Assembly: GCF_025345615.1 (NCBI RefSeq)
Contig: NZ_JAODWD010000002.1
Span: 991,113-1,055,112, forward strand
Direction of reading: 5' to 3'
DNA: 64,000 bases
Origin: Mycobacterium deserti
GTDB lineage: Bacteria; Actinomycetota; Actinomycetes; Mycobacteriales; Mycobacteriaceae
Shown: positions 25,936-35,175 of the stretch, in pieces
How the letters are laid out: the number at the start of each line of letters is the position of its first letter
Numbering within the stretch: position 1 is the stretch's first letter
The notes under the pieces: generated by a model
Seen by the model: only the letters and a program-made list of their open reading frames with translations
What the model was told of the DNA's origin: nothing
The model's database searches: none
Program-made: the position numbers and the translations under genes

Positions 25936-26820
25936 TCAGTCCGCTGAGCCGGGGCCGTGCCCGTGGTCGTCGGCGTATGCGTTGATGATCGCGGCGGTGT
26001 CCCCGCCGAGGTGAAGAAACTCTTCGTCCAGCAGCTTCGCCAACCTGTCCACCGCCGCGGTGAGCATCGCGGCGGCGACGCGCGTCTCGGGGCGCTCGCT
26101 CCTACTTGCCTCCGCGCCGAGGTCGATGGCGTACTCGAGGGAGGCGGCCAGCGATGAGTCGGCTTCCATGTCTCGGAAGTAGTACGTGGCGCCGTACTGA
26201 GTGAAGTCGTTGCGGGTCTCCGCAACGCTGGCGGTCAGTGCGGTCAGCACGTCGGTGGGGATGTCGTCGACACCGAGGCGGGGGTCCGCCGACCGCGCTT
26301 CCCGCAGGGTCGTCAGCTCCAGGGCGAGAACCCGGCGGCGGTGGAGTGCCGGATAGATCTGCAGAACCCATGACACCGCGGCGGTGACGAGCAGGAAACC
26401 GAACAGCGCCTCCAGCGGCGCCGCCAACCGAAGCCACGGCGACACCGGCACGATCTCACCGAAGCCGAGCGTGGCAATGGTGACGAGTGACAGATACAGC
26501 GAATCGAAGAACTCGTTACGCGGAATTCCGTCGAGCTCGCTGCCGTAAACCACTCCCCCGGGCATCTGTGCGAGGTAGATCAACGCCCAGCCCAGCACCG
26601 CCCCTGCGGCCCACGTGCCGATGACCGCCACGATGCCGAGCGGACCGGTCAGCGATGTGATCCGTCGGTCCTTCGGAAACAGCCGCAGCAGGCGCCAGGT
26701 CCCTCTCATCACCTGGGGGGCGATGCTGCCGTGGCCGATCGGGTGAAACAGCGTGTGGAAGACGTCGCGGACCACAACGAGCACCAACGCCACACCGACG
26801 GCGGTGATCACCCAATCCAT
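25936..26820 (-). CDS. Two-transmembrane ion channel, probable K+ channel
   Basis: This 294-residue membrane protein has an N-terminal helix and a further hydrophobic region. A pore loop carries SLVTIATLGFGEIVPVSPW, in which TLGFGE stands where potassium channels have T-V-G-Y-G. An inner helix and a roughly 130-residue cytoplasmic helical C-terminus follow. The filter sequence departs from canonical TVGYG, so ion selectivity is uncertain, but the Ion_trans_2 architecture is clear. It is convergent with the small gene at 25824 and upstream of the transhydrogenase operon end. Confidence 0.8.
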   Translation of the reverse strand: MDWVITAVGVALVLVVVRDVFHTLFHPIGHGSIAPQVMRGTWRLLRLFPKDRRITSLTGPLGIVAVIGTWAAGAVLGWALIYLAQMPGGVVYGSELDGIPRNEFFDSLYLSLVTIATLGFGEIVPVSPWLRLAAPLEALFGFLLVTAAVSWVLQIYPALHRRRVLALELTTLREARSADPRLGVDDIPTDVLTALTASVAETRNDFTQYGATYYFRDMEADSSLAASLEYAIDLGAEASRSERPETRVAAAMLTAAVDRLAKLLDEEFLHLGGDTAAIINAYADDHGHGPGSAD

Positions 26821-26913
26821 CTGCGCCCCTCAGTCGACTCCGACGTGGCAGCGAATTCCCTGTCGGGGCGGATTCAATCGCCCGGGACGTTGTCGCGCCG
26901 CTGACGACGGGTT

Positions 26914-28347
26914 TTACAGCGCCTTGAGTTCCTCGATGACCTCGGAGACGGACTTCTTGGCGTCGCCGAACAGCATCGAGGTGCCGTCACCGAAGAACAG
27001 CGGGTTCTCGATGCCTGCATACCCGGAACTCATCGAGCGTTTGAGCACAATGACCGAGCGCGCCTCGTCCACATTGAGGATCGGCATGCCGTAAATCGGT
27101 GAGCTGGAGTCGTTGCGGGCGGCCGGGTTGGTGACGTCGTTGGCGCCGATGACGATGGCGACGTCGGTGCGGGCGAATTCGCCGTTGATGTCGTCCATTT
27201 CCTTCATCGCGTCATACTCGACGTCGGCCTCAGCGAGCAGCACGTTCATGTGGCCCGGCATGCGTCCGGCGACCGGATGGATGGCGTACTTGACCTCGAC
27301 ACCCTTGTTCTCCAGCAGGTCGGCCATCTCCTTGACGGTGTGCTGGGCCTGGGCGACGGCCAGGCCGTAGCCCGGCACCACGATAACCTGGTTGGCGTAG
27401 GCCATCTGGATCGCGGCGTCGGCCGCCGAGGTGGCCTTGACGGTGCCCTGGTCCGAGGTGACGCCGGCCGGACCGCCCTCGGAACCGCCGAACGAGCCGA
27501 ACACGATCGCCGGGATCGAGCGGTTCATCGCGACGGCCATCAGGTTGGTCAGGATCGAACCCGATGCGCCGACGATCATGCCCGCGACGATCATCGCGGT
27601 GTTGTTGAGCGCCAAACCTGCTGCGGCGGCGGACAATCCGGTGAGCGCGTTGAGCAGGGAGATCACCACCGGCATGTCGGCGCCACCGATGGGGAACACC
27701 ACGAACAGGCCCATCACGCCGGCGAGTGCGAGCACCAGCACGATCGTCCAACCGGGGCTACCGGTTCCGGCGTTGATGCCGATGTAAACCGCCGCGGCGA
27801 CCGCGCCGAGCAGCAGCACGACGTTGGAAGCCTGAAACAGCTTGGCCGAGGAGACAAGTCGCTTCTCGACGTTCTTCGGTATGGACTCCTGCAGTTTGAG
27901 GAACGCGACCAGCGAGCCCCAGAACGACACCGATCCGATGATCGCGGCGAACAGCGAGCCGACGACCAGTGCGACGGTCGGATGCTGCTCCGGCTTGAAG
28001 TGCGCGAAGCCGTCGGTCTCGATGAACTCGGCCCACGCGATCAGCGCGACGGTGCCGCCGCCGACACCGTTGAACAGCGCGACCAGCTGCGGCATCGCGG
28101 TCATCTTGGTCTTCTTCGCCGGCGGCACACCGAGAATCACACCCAGCGCCAGACCCGCGGCGATCAGGATCCAGTTGATCGGGGCGGTGTCGCGCACCGC
28201 GATCAGGGTGGCGACAACGGCGATGCCCATACCGGTGGCGGCGATCCAGTTGCCGCGCACCGCGGTCTTCGGTCCGGTCAGCCCCGACAGACCGAGGATG
28301 AACAGTCCGAAGGCAAGGATGTAGAGAACGGTGACGAGGTGGTTCAC
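26914..28347 (-). CDS. pntB: NAD(P) transhydrogenase beta subunit PntB
   Basis: This 477-residue protein has about eight or nine transmembrane helices at its N-terminus. A C-terminal Rossmann-like NADP(H)-binding domain (dIII) follows, containing VVPGYGLAVAQAQHTVKEMA, PVAGRMPGHMNVLLAEADV and GANDVTNPAARND. With PntAa and PntAb it forms the proton-translocating transhydrogenase that exchanges hydride between NADH and NADP+ using the proton gradient. It starts at a GTG overlapping the pntAb stop (GTGA) and is the last gene of the operon. Confidence 0.95.
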   Translation of the reverse strand: MNHLVTVLYILAFGLFILGLSGLTGPKTAVRGNWIAATGMGIAVVATLIAVRDTAPINWILIAAGLALGVILGVPPAKKTKMTAMPQLVALFNGVGGGTVALIAWAEFIETDGFAHFKPEQHPTVALVVGSLFAAIIGSVSFWGSLVAFLKLQESIPKNVEKRLVSSAKLFQASNVVLLLGAVAAAVYIGINAGTGSPGWTIVLVLALAGVMGLFVVFPIGGADMPVVISLLNALTGLSAAAAGLALNNTAMIVAGMIVGASGSILTNLMAVAMNRSIPAIVFGSFGGSEGGPAGVTSDQGTVKATSAADAAIQMAYANQVIVVPGYGLAVAQAQHTVKEMADLLENKGVEVKYAIHPVAGRMPGHMNVLLAEADVEYDAMKEMDDINGEFARTDVAIVIGANDVTNPAARNDSSSPIYGMPILNVDEARSVIVLKRSMSSGYAGIENPLFFGDGTSMLFGDAKKSVSEVIEELKAL

Positions 28348-28670
28348 TTGCCCGCCTCGACCTTCTCAACCGGAGCCGGCCTGCGGCCCTTGAACATTCC
28401 CAGCATGCGGTCGGTGACCAGGAAGCCGCCGATCACGTTGAGCGTGCCGAAGACCAACGCGACGAACGCGATGATCCGCACGCCCCAGTGGGCGTCGGCG
28501 GGCAGATTGCCCAACACGATCAGCGCGCCGAGCACCACGATGCCGTGGATGGCGTTGGTTCCCGACATCAGCGGCGTGTGCAGCGTGTTCGGCACCTTTG
28601 AGATCACGGCGAAGCCGACGAACCCCGACAGCACCAGGATCGCGAGATTGGCCAACAACTGGTCGTACAT
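28344..28670 (-). CDS. pntAb: NAD(P) transhydrogenase alpha subunit 2 PntAb
   Basis: This 108-residue protein has three transmembrane helices, corresponding to the membrane part split off from the alpha subunit. LSGFVGFAVISKVPNTLHTP and GTNAIHGIVVLGA are characteristic of PntAb. It provides helices of the proton channel together with PntB. The gene lies 2 nt after pntAa and is coupled to pntB. Confidence 0.94.
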   Translation of the reverse strand: MYDQLLANLAILVLSGFVGFAVISKVPNTLHTPLMSGTNAIHGIVVLGALIVLGNLPADAHWGVRIIAFVALVFGTLNVIGGFLVTDRMLGMFKGRRPAPVEKVEAGK

Positions 28671-28672
28671 GT

Positions 28673-29791
28673 CTAGTTCTCCCCTTCGCGGGTGACGCAG
28701 GCGCCCGCAACGACCTCGTCGTCGAAGTCCGGGGCGAGCTTGCCGTCGGTGATGAGCAGGTCGAGCAGCGCGGTGAGGTTCTTCGAGTACAACTCGCTGG
28801 CGTGCTCGGGCATGGTCGCAGGCAGGTTCAGCGGGGAGGCGATCGTCACCCCGTGCTTGACGACGGTCTGCCCCGGCTCGGTCAACTCGCAGTTGCCCCC
28901 GGTCTCGCCGGCCAGGTCCACCACAACACTGCCTGCGCGCATGCCTTCGACCGCGGTCGCGGTCACCAGCCTCGGCGCCGGCCGGCCGGGGACCAGCGCG
29001 GTGGTGATCACGACGTCGAAGCCGGTGATCGCCTCCTCGAGCTTCTTCTGCTGTTGTGCGCGTTCCTCGTTGGAAAGCTCACGGGCGTAGCCGCCTTCGC
29101 CGGCCGCTTCGATGCCGAGGTCGAGCCACTGCGCGCCGACCGAACGCACCTGGTCGGCCACCTCGGGACGCACGTCGTATCCGGTGGTGCGACCACCGAG
29201 GCGCTTGGCCGTGGCCAGCGCCTGCAGACCCGCCACGCCGACACCGAGCACCAGCACGGTCGCCGGTTTCACCGTGCCCGCCGCGGTGGTCAGCATCGGG
29301 AAGAACCGGGTGGACTCCGTGGCGGCCAACAGCACCGCCTTGTAGCCGGCGACATTGGCCTGCGACGACAGCGCGTCCATCACCTGCGCGCGCGAGATCC
29401 GCGGGATCGCCTCCACCGCGAAGGCCTGCACACCAGCGGCCTTCAGCGCCCCGATCTGGTTCTCGGCGTTGCGCGGCGCCAGGAAACCGACCAAGGTCTG
29501 GCCGGTCTTGAGCCTGGACACTTCGTCGGCCGTCGGCGGTGCGACCTTCAGGACGATGTCGGCCGCCCACGCGTCGCCGATGGTTGCTCCTGCCTCGGTA
29601 TAGAGGGCATCGGGCAGCAGGGCACGCTCACCGGCGCCTGACTCCACGACGACCGCAATTCCGCTGCTGGCCAGCGACGCGACGGCCTTCGGAACCAGGG
29701 CGACCCGTCGTTCGTCGGCACCCGACTCGGCCACCACACCGACCACCGGAGCCGCCCCGGCGGCGACATCCGGCTCCGTCTGCTCAGTCAT
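28673..29791 (-). CDS. pntAa: NAD(P) transhydrogenase alpha subunit 1 PntAa
   Basis: This 372-residue soluble subunit combines an alanine-dehydrogenase/PNT N-terminal domain (ADERRVALVPKAVASL) with an NAD-binding Rossmann fold (VLVLGVGVAGLQALATAKRLG) and RTTGYDVRPEVADQVRS. It binds NAD(H) in the cytoplasm and docks on PntAb/PntB. The ATG at 29791 is the natural start. The gene is divergent from the acyl-CoA dehydrogenase at 29864, with 72 bp between the starts. Confidence 0.94.
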   Translation of the reverse strand: MTEQTEPDVAAGAAPVVGVVAESGADERRVALVPKAVASLASSGIAVVVESGAGERALLPDALYTEAGATIGDAWAADIVLKVAPPTADEVSRLKTGQTLVGFLAPRNAENQIGALKAAGVQAFAVEAIPRISRAQVMDALSSQANVAGYKAVLLAATESTRFFPMLTTAAGTVKPATVLVLGVGVAGLQALATAKRLGGRTTGYDVRPEVADQVRSVGAQWLDLGIEAAGEGGYARELSNEERAQQQKKLEEAITGFDVVITTALVPGRPAPRLVTATAVEGMRAGSVVVDLAGETGGNCELTEPGQTVVKHGVTIASPLNLPATMPEHASELYSKNLTALLDLLITDGKLAPDFDDEVVAGACVTREGEN

Positions 29792-29829
29792 GAGCAGCAC
29801 CCTAACCGCTACCGCTGGTCACATCTAAA

Positions 29830-29856
29830 TTGACAGCTGTTTGCCGTGGCTACAGT
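29830..29856 (+). promoter_or_regulatory. Possible sigma-A promoter, leaderless acyl-CoA dehydrogenase gene
   Basis: TTGACA (29830-29835) and TACAGT (29851-29856) match the -35 and -10 consensus well, although the 15-bp spacer is short. Transcription would begin at or next to the ATG at 29864, suggesting a leaderless mRNA, which is common in mycobacteria. No Shine-Dalgarno precedes this start. Confidence 0.45.
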
Positions 29857-29863
29857 GCTGACC

Positions 29864-31003
29864 ATGCCCGTCGACCGGTTGCTTCCCTCGCAGGAGGCTC
29901 ATGACCTGATCGCGCTGACCCGCGACATCGCCGACAAACTGCTCGACCCGATCGTCGACGAGCACGAGAAGTCCGAGACCTACCCCGACGGGCTGTTCGC
30001 CCAATTGGGTGCCGCCGGGCTGCTGAGCCTGCCGCAACCCGAGGAGTGGGGCGGCGGCGGGCAGCCGTTCGAGGTGTACCTGCAGGTGCTCGAGGAGATC
30101 GCGGCACAGTGGGCGGCGGTCGCAGTCGCGGTCAGCGTGCACAGCCTGTCGTCGCATCCGCTGCTGGCGTTCGGCGACGACGACCAGAAGAGGCGGTGGT
30201 TGCCCGACATGCTGTCGGGTGAGCAGATCGGCGCGTACAGCTTGTCCGAACCACAGGCCGGCTCGGACGCGGCGGCACTGCGATGCGCGGCGTCGCGCAC
30301 CGACGACGGCTATCTCATCAACGGGTCGAAGTCTTGGATCACCCACGGCGGGCGCGCCGACTTCTACACGCTGTTCGCGCGCACCGGGGACGGATCGCGT
30401 GGGGTCTCGTGCTTCCTGGTACCCGGCGATCTGCCGGGACTGAGCTTCGGCAAGCCCGAGGAGAAAATGGGTTTGCACGCGGTGCCGACGACATCGGCGT
30501 ACTACGACAACGCCTTGCTGTCGGCCGACCGGCTGATCGGCGCGGAGGGCCAGGGCCTGCAGATCGCTTTCTCGGCGTTGGATTCCGGCCGGCTGGGCAT
30601 CGCGGCTGTGGCGACCGGACTGGCCCAGGCCGCACTCGACGAAGCGGTCAAGTACGCCAACGAGCGGACGGCGTTCGGCCGCAAGATCATCGACCACCAG
30701 GGGCTGGGATTCCTGCTGGCCGACATGGCGGCCGCGGTGGCCAGTGCACGTGCGACGTATCTGGACGCGGCACGCCGCCGCGACGCGGGGATCCCCTATT
30801 CGCAGCAGGCCAGCGTCGCCAAACTCGTCGCCACCGACGCCGCGATGAAGGTGACCACCGACGCGGTCCAGGTGCTCGGCGGCGTCGGCTACACCCGCGA
30901 CTTCCGCGTGGAGCGCTACATGCGCGAAGCCAAGATCACGCAGATCTTCGAGGGCACCAACCAGATTCAGCGACTGGTCATCGCCCGGGGATTGACCTCC
31001 TGA
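29864..31003 (+). CDS. Acyl-CoA dehydrogenase
   Basis: This 379-residue enzyme of normal acyl-CoA dehydrogenase length shows YSLSEPQAGSDAAALRCAA (FAD/substrate motif), NGSKSWITHGGRAD, GGVGYTRDFRVERYMREAKI and IFEGTNQIQRLVIAR, with the Glu of FEGT as the expected catalytic base. It catalyses alpha-beta dehydrogenation of an acyl-CoA, passing electrons to ETF. The chain-length preference is not readable. The ATG at 29864 appears to be leaderless. It is divergent from pntAa. Confidence 0.92.
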   Translation: MPVDRLLPSQEAHDLIALTRDIADKLLDPIVDEHEKSETYPDGLFAQLGAAGLLSLPQPEEWGGGGQPFEVYLQVLEEIAAQWAAVAVAVSVHSLSSHPLLAFGDDDQKRRWLPDMLSGEQIGAYSLSEPQAGSDAAALRCAASRTDDGYLINGSKSWITHGGRADFYTLFARTGDGSRGVSCFLVPGDLPGLSFGKPEEKMGLHAVPTTSAYYDNALLSADRLIGAEGQGLQIAFSALDSGRLGIAAVATGLAQAALDEAVKYANERTAFGRKIIDHQGLGFLLADMAAAVASARATYLDAARRRDAGIPYSQQASVAKLVATDAAMKVTTDAVQVLGGVGYTRDFRVERYMREAKITQIFEGTNQIQRLVIARGLTS

Positions 31004-31073
31004 GCCGAAGCTGAGGTGCCCGTCGCCTTTGCCCGCCGACGGCCTCGTTGTACGTGCGGCTACCGTCGGAGCT

Positions 31074-31334
31074 ATGTCGAACATCTCGAGCAATGACCTG
31101 ATCGACGACGTCGCACCGGGCGACCTCATCGCCGTCGACCACGAGGGCGACGCGCGGCCCTGCAAGGTTGTGCACAAGGAAGCCGTCGATGACGGTTTCC
31201 TGATCACCTTCGAGGCCCCGGACGCGCAGACCTTCGACCGGCACTACCCCTCCGGCGCCCGCGTCACCCGCTCGATGGAATCGAAGTGGGAGTCGGGGCA
31301 GAGCCCGACGCCGCACCAGCCGCCGACGAGCTAG
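31074..31334 (+). CDS. Small hypothetical protein
   Basis: This 86-residue acidic protein begins at the ATG at 31074. The sequence DVAPGDLIAVDHEGDARPCK, then DDGFLITFEAPDAQTFDRHY, suggests a small beta-rich (SH3- or barrel-like) domain with a hydrophilic C-terminal tail. No family was recognised. It sits between an acyl-CoA dehydrogenase gene in the same direction and a convergent DUF1348 gene that ends 3 bp away. Confidence 0.65.
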   Translation: MSNISSNDLIDDVAPGDLIAVDHEGDARPCKVVHKEAVDDGFLITFEAPDAQTFDRHYPSGARVTRSMESKWESGQSPTPHQPPTS

Positions 31335-31337
31335 CGC

Positions 31338-31799
31338 TCACCACAGCGGGATGATCTGCCCGTACTCCGACTCCGGCCGCGGTCCGAAATAGCGGCGCTC
31401 CGACTCGTCGATCGGCACGTCGTTGATGCTGGCCTCGCGGCGCGCCATCAGCCCCTGCTGGGTGAACTCCCACAACTCGTTGCCGTAGCTGCGGAACCAC
31501 TGCCCGTCGGCGTTGCGGCACTCGTACTGGAACCGCACGGCCATCCGGTTCTCGCGGAAGCCCCACAGGCTCTTGCGCAACACATAGTCGAGTTCGCGTT
31601 CCCACTTTCGGGTCAGGAACGCGACGATCTGCTCGCGGCCGACGATGTGCTGGTCGCGATTGCGCCACTGCGAATCGGCGGTGTAGGCGAGGCTGACGAG
31701 TTCGGGGTCAGCCGTGTTCCAGGCGTTCTCGGCGGCCTGAACCTTCTGCGTGGCGGTCTCGACGGTGAACGGCGGGAACGGAGGTCGGCTTTCGGTCAC
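31338..31799 (-). CDS. DUF1348 / nuclear transport factor 2-like protein
   Basis: This 153-residue protein is of the DUF1348 family in the NTF2/SnoaL-like fold. It contains [42 protein letters not shown] and [20 protein letters not shown]. Members are widespread and of unknown function, with a cone-shaped hydrophobic pocket. It is monocistronic on the minus strand between two acyl-CoA dehydrogenase genes. Confidence 0.85.
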   Translation of the reverse strand: MTESRPPFPPFTVETATQKVQAAENAWNTADPELVSLAYTADSQWRNRDQHIVGREQIVAFLTRKWERELDYVLRKSLWGFRENRMAVRFQYECRNADGQWFRSYGNELWEFTQQGLMARREASINDVPIDESERRYFGPRPESEYGQIIPLW

Positions 31800-31866
31800 A
31801 TCCAGTTAGGACGCCCGACGCCCAGCCGTGATTCCCGCATTCGACGGGTGTCATATCGTGGCGGGC

Positions 31867-33108
31867 ATGGACTTCGCGATGTCGGCCAAGGGTCAGGACT
31901 ACTACGAGCGGCTCACCGACTTCATGACGGAGTTCGTGTTTCCCGCTGAGAGGGACTACGAGGAGTACCGGGCGAAGGCCGGGCCCGACGATCACACCGT
32001 GCCGCCCATCGTCGAGGACCTCAAGAAGGCGGCCAAGGAGCGGGGCCTGTGGAATCTGTTCCTGCCCGCCGAGTCCGGCCTGTCCAATCTGGAGTACGCG
32101 CCGCTGGCCGAGCTCACCGGATGGAGCATGGAGATCGCTCCTGAGGTGATCAACTGCGCGGCCCCGGACACCGGCAACATGGAGACGCTGCACCTGTTCG
32201 GGACCGAGGAGCAGCGTAAGCAGTGGCTTGAGCCGCTGCTGGCCGGTGAGATCCGCAGTGCGTTCGCGATGACCGAACCCGCGGTGGCGTCCAGCGACGC
32301 CCGCAACATAGAAACCACGATGCTGCGCGACGGCGACGACTACGTCATCAACGGCCGCAAGTGGTGGATCACCGGGGTGGCCGATCCGCGCTGCAAAATC
32401 CTCATCGTGATGGGCCGCACCAATCCCGACGCGGCCAGCCACCAGCAGCAGTCGATGATCCTGGTGCCCGTCGACACGCCCGGCGTGACCGTCGAGCGCT
32501 CGCTGCCGGTCTTCGGCTGGCAGGACCAGCACGGCCACTGCGAGATCACGTTCGACGGTGTGCGGGTTCCGGTGGCCAACCTGCTGTCCGAGGAGGGCAG
32601 CGGATTCGCGATCGCCCAGGCGCGCCTCGGACCCGGCCGTATCCACCACTGCATGCGCGCGATCGGCGCGGCCGAGCGGGCGCTCGCGTTGATGGTCGAC
32701 CGGGTGCAGAAGCGGATCGCCTTCGGCAAGCCGCTCGCCGAGCAGGGAGTCGTGCGCGAGGCCATCGCGAAGTCGCGCAACGAGATCGATCAGACCCGCC
32801 TGCTATGCCACAAGGCGGCCTGGACCATCGACCAGCACGGCAACAAGAGCAGGGAGGCGCAGACGCTGGTGGCCCAGATCAAGGCCGTCGCCCCTCAGAT
32901 GGCCTGTGACGTCATCGATCGCGCGATCCAGGTGCACGGCGGAATGGGCGTCTGCGACGACGTCCCGTTGGCCCGTCTATACGGCTGGCATCGGGCGATG
33001 CGCCTGTTCGACGGACCCGACGAAGTGCACATGCGGACCATCGCCCGGGCCGAACTCGGCCGCGAGAAGGGTCCGTTCGCACTCGCCGCGATGCAGGGGA
33101 TCAACTAG
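31867..33108 (+). CDS. fadE2: Acyl-CoA dehydrogenase FadE2
   Basis: This 413-residue ACAD10/11-like acyl-CoA dehydrogenase has FAMTEPAVASSDARNIETTM, RKWWITGVADPRCKI, HGGMGVCDDVPLARLYGWH and RLFDGPDEVHMRTIAR. In the last motif Asp-Gly-Pro-Asp-Glu replaces the FEGT motif of the classic enzymes, as is normal in this subgroup. The ATG at 31867 is used; an upstream in-frame ATG at 31828 lacks support. Its stop overlaps the GTG of ptbB by one base, and the same fadE2-ptbB pair exists in M. tuberculosis (Rv0154c-Rv0153c). Confidence 0.9.
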   Translation: MDFAMSAKGQDYYERLTDFMTEFVFPAERDYEEYRAKAGPDDHTVPPIVEDLKKAAKERGLWNLFLPAESGLSNLEYAPLAELTGWSMEIAPEVINCAAPDTGNMETLHLFGTEEQRKQWLEPLLAGEIRSAFAMTEPAVASSDARNIETTMLRDGDDYVINGRKWWITGVADPRCKILIVMGRTNPDAASHQQQSMILVPVDTPGVTVERSLPVFGWQDQHGHCEITFDGVRVPVANLLSEEGSGFAIAQARLGPGRIHHCMRAIGAAERALALMVDRVQKRIAFGKPLAEQGVVREAIAKSRNEIDQTRLLCHKAAWTIDQHGNKSREAQTLVAQIKAVAPQMACDVIDRAIQVHGGMGVCDDVPLARLYGWHRAMRLFDGPDEVHMRTIARAELGREKGPFALAAMQGIN

Positions 33109-33905
33109 TGGCTGTAGATCTCGGGGAACTTTCGGGGGCGTGGAACTTCCGTGATGTCGCCGAGGAGACGGGTGTCCGGCCCGGGCTGTTCTTCCGCTCC
33201 AGCGAGCTGAGCAGTCTGGACGACGAGGGCCGACGTCGGCTCCTCGAACTCGGCATCACCGACGTCGCCGACCTCCGTTCGGCGCGCGAGGTCGAGCGCC
33301 ACGGCGCGGGCGCGGTGCCCGCGGGGGTCGAGGTGCATCTGCTGCACTTCCACGAGGTCTCGGCCGTCGACGGGGAGGCACCGCACGAGTCGGCGTTCCA
33401 GAAGATGATGACCGAGAAGCCCGACGACGAGGACATCACCATCGCCGCGCGGCGCTTCATGACCGAGGAGTACCTGCGCTTTCCCACCCTGCCGGGCGCG
33501 CAACGCGCTGTGCGGCAAGTGGTTTCGCTGCTGATCGACGAACGTCCGGTGATCGCCCACTGCTTCGCGGGCAAGGACAGGACCGGCTTCACGGTCGCCA
33601 CGATCCTCGATGCCGTCGGTGTCGACCGCGAGGCGATTCTTGCCGACTTCCTGCGCAGCAATGCCGCGGTGCCGCAACTTCGCGAGCAGATCATGGAGTC
33701 GATCCGCGAGCGCACCGAGACCGACGAAGAGGTCACCTTCGCCGAGGCCCGGCTGACCGACGCGGTGCTCGGGGTCCAGTCGGACTACCTCGATGCGGCC
33801 CGTCGCTCGATCGAGCAGAACTTCGGTGGTCTGCAGAACTACCTCGAAGCGGCGGGTGTGACGGCTGCCGATGTCGCCAAGCTGCGCGCCTCGCTGCTGG
33901 GCTAG
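33108..33905 (+). CDS. ptbB: Tyrosine/lipid phosphatase PtbB
   Basis: This 265-residue phosphatase has the P-loop HCFAGKDRTGFTVA (C-x5-R with an acidic KD in the loop, typical of PtpB-type enzymes) and an N-terminal AWNFRDVAEETGVRPGLFFR region. It dephosphorylates phosphotyrosine and phosphoinositide-type substrates. In pathogenic mycobacteria the homologue is secreted, but no signal peptide is visible here. It starts at the GTG at 33108 and is coupled to fadE2. Confidence 0.9.
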   Translation: MAVDLGELSGAWNFRDVAEETGVRPGLFFRSSELSSLDDEGRRRLLELGITDVADLRSAREVERHGAGAVPAGVEVHLLHFHEVSAVDGEAPHESAFQKMMTEKPDDEDITIAARRFMTEEYLRFPTLPGAQRAVRQVVSLLIDERPVIAHCFAGKDRTGFTVATILDAVGVDREAILADFLRSNAAVPQLREQIMESIRERTETDEEVTFAEARLTDAVLGVQSDYLDAARRSIEQNFGGLQNYLEAAGVTAADVAKLRASLLG

Positions 33906-33910
33906 ATTGC

Positions 33911-33967
33911 CGAACGTTCCGTACCGCTCGAAGAGTCGCCGAAATCTCGGGTGGTAAGGAACGTTCG
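33911..33967. repeat. Long-loop inverted repeat between convergent genes
   Basis: CGAACGTTCC (33911-33920) and GGAACGTTCG (33958-33967) are exact inverse complements around a 37-nt loop. They lie in the 72-bp space between the convergent ptbB and luciferase-like genes. The arms contain the palindrome GAACGTTC. Position suggests a bidirectional terminator, but there is no U-tract and the loop is long. Confidence 0.55.
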
Positions 33968-33977
33968 CGAGCGGGCG

Positions 33978-35138
33978 CTAGCCGCCCTTTTCCGCCTCGT
34001 ATTTCTTGGTCATGTGCTCGATGGCCGCCAACTGCGTCTGCGCCAAGTCCTCGCGCACATCGCTGGCCCGTGCCGCGGCATCAAGCGTCGGCTGTGCCTG
34101 ACCCTGAAAATGCGGAATGACCTCGGCGGCAAACAGTTCCGCCGAACGCCTGGTGGCCGCCGGGTTCGCCCACTCGTGGCCCATCTGCAGCATGCAGCCG
34201 AACCCGCCGGACTGGTCCCACAGCCGCTGCACTTGGGCGCGGGCTTGTTCGGGCGTGCCGATCACCCCGGCGCCCGCCGCGTTGATGACGTCGATCACTT
34301 CGTCGATGCTGTCGCCGGGCATCGTCATCTGAGGGAACGCGGCGACCTTCTGGAAGTACCGGTACCAGGACTCGATGCCGAATCTCACCTCAGCGCGCGC
34401 CTGTTCGACGGTTTCGGCGATGTGCATGGGTCCGACCAGCGTCCAGTTCCTGCGGTCGACGGATGCGCCGAACGCCGCGGCTCGCTCCTCGACGATGCCC
34501 CAGTGGTAGGCCAGCGCGTCGAAGCCCTCGACGACCAGGGTCGCGCCGATCGAGAGCAGGCCGATACCGTGCTTGCCTGCCAGCCGTGCACCGGTCGGCG
34601 AGGCCACACCGGCAACGGCCAGCGGGATTCCGCCGTCGGAGTACGGCGCGAGTTGCAGTCGGGCGTCGAACAATTCGTGCGTTGGCGTCTTCGCGGTGAC
34701 GGTCTCACCGGCCAGCAGGCGCACGACGATGTCGAGGTTGGTCTCCAGCAGTTCACGGGTGTCGGTCGGGGTCAGCCCGATCATCGCCGAATCCGTCGGA
34801 AGCGACCCCGGCCCCATCCCGCCGATGATGCGGCCGTGTGTCAGGTGATCGAGCAACATCAGCCGGTCGGCCGTCCACAGCGGGTTGTGATACGACAGCG
34901 AAATGACGCCGGTGCCGAACCGGATCCGCTTCGCGCGTTCGGCGGCCGCGGCGATGAACACCTCCGGGGAGCTGATGATCTCGCTGCCTGCCGAGTGGTG
35001 CTCGCCAATCCACGCCTCGTCGTAGCCGAGCGCGTCGAGGTGCTCGACGAATTCGAGGTCGCGCTGCAGCGCGAGGGTGGGGTTGGTGCCCGCGCGGTGA
35101 AACGGGGCGATGAAGTATCCGAAGCGAAGCTTGGCCAT
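33978..35138 (-). CDS. Luciferase-like flavin monooxygenase (LLM family)
   Basis: This 386-residue TIM-barrel flavoprotein shows RFGYFIAPFHRAGTNPTLAL, WIGEHHSAGSEIISSPEVF and MGPGSLPTDSAMIGL, the pattern of the group that includes limonene 1,2-monooxygenase-like enzymes. It uses FMNH2 or F420H2 from a partner reductase to oxidise an unknown substrate; which cofactor is not decidable here. The ATG at 35138 begins the conserved domain; a start 10 codons earlier is possible. Confidence 0.85.
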   Translation of the reverse strand: MAKLRFGYFIAPFHRAGTNPTLALQRDLEFVEHLDALGYDEAWIGEHHSAGSEIISSPEVFIAAAAERAKRIRFGTGVISLSYHNPLWTADRLMLLDHLTHGRIIGGMGPGSLPTDSAMIGLTPTDTRELLETNLDIVVRLLAGETVTAKTPTHELFDARLQLAPYSDGGIPLAVAGVASPTGARLAGKHGIGLLSIGATLVVEGFDALAYHWGIVEERAAAFGASVDRRNWTLVGPMHIAETVEQARAEVRFGIESWYRYFQKVAAFPQMTMPGDSIDEVIDVINAAGAGVIGTPEQARAQVQRLWDQSGGFGCMLQMGHEWANPAATRRSAELFAAEVIPHFQGQAQPTLDAAARASDVREDLAQTQLAAIEHMTKKYEAEKGG

Positions 35139-35175
35139 TCCACCGAAGGTAGCCATTTCGCGCCGCATTGTTGCG

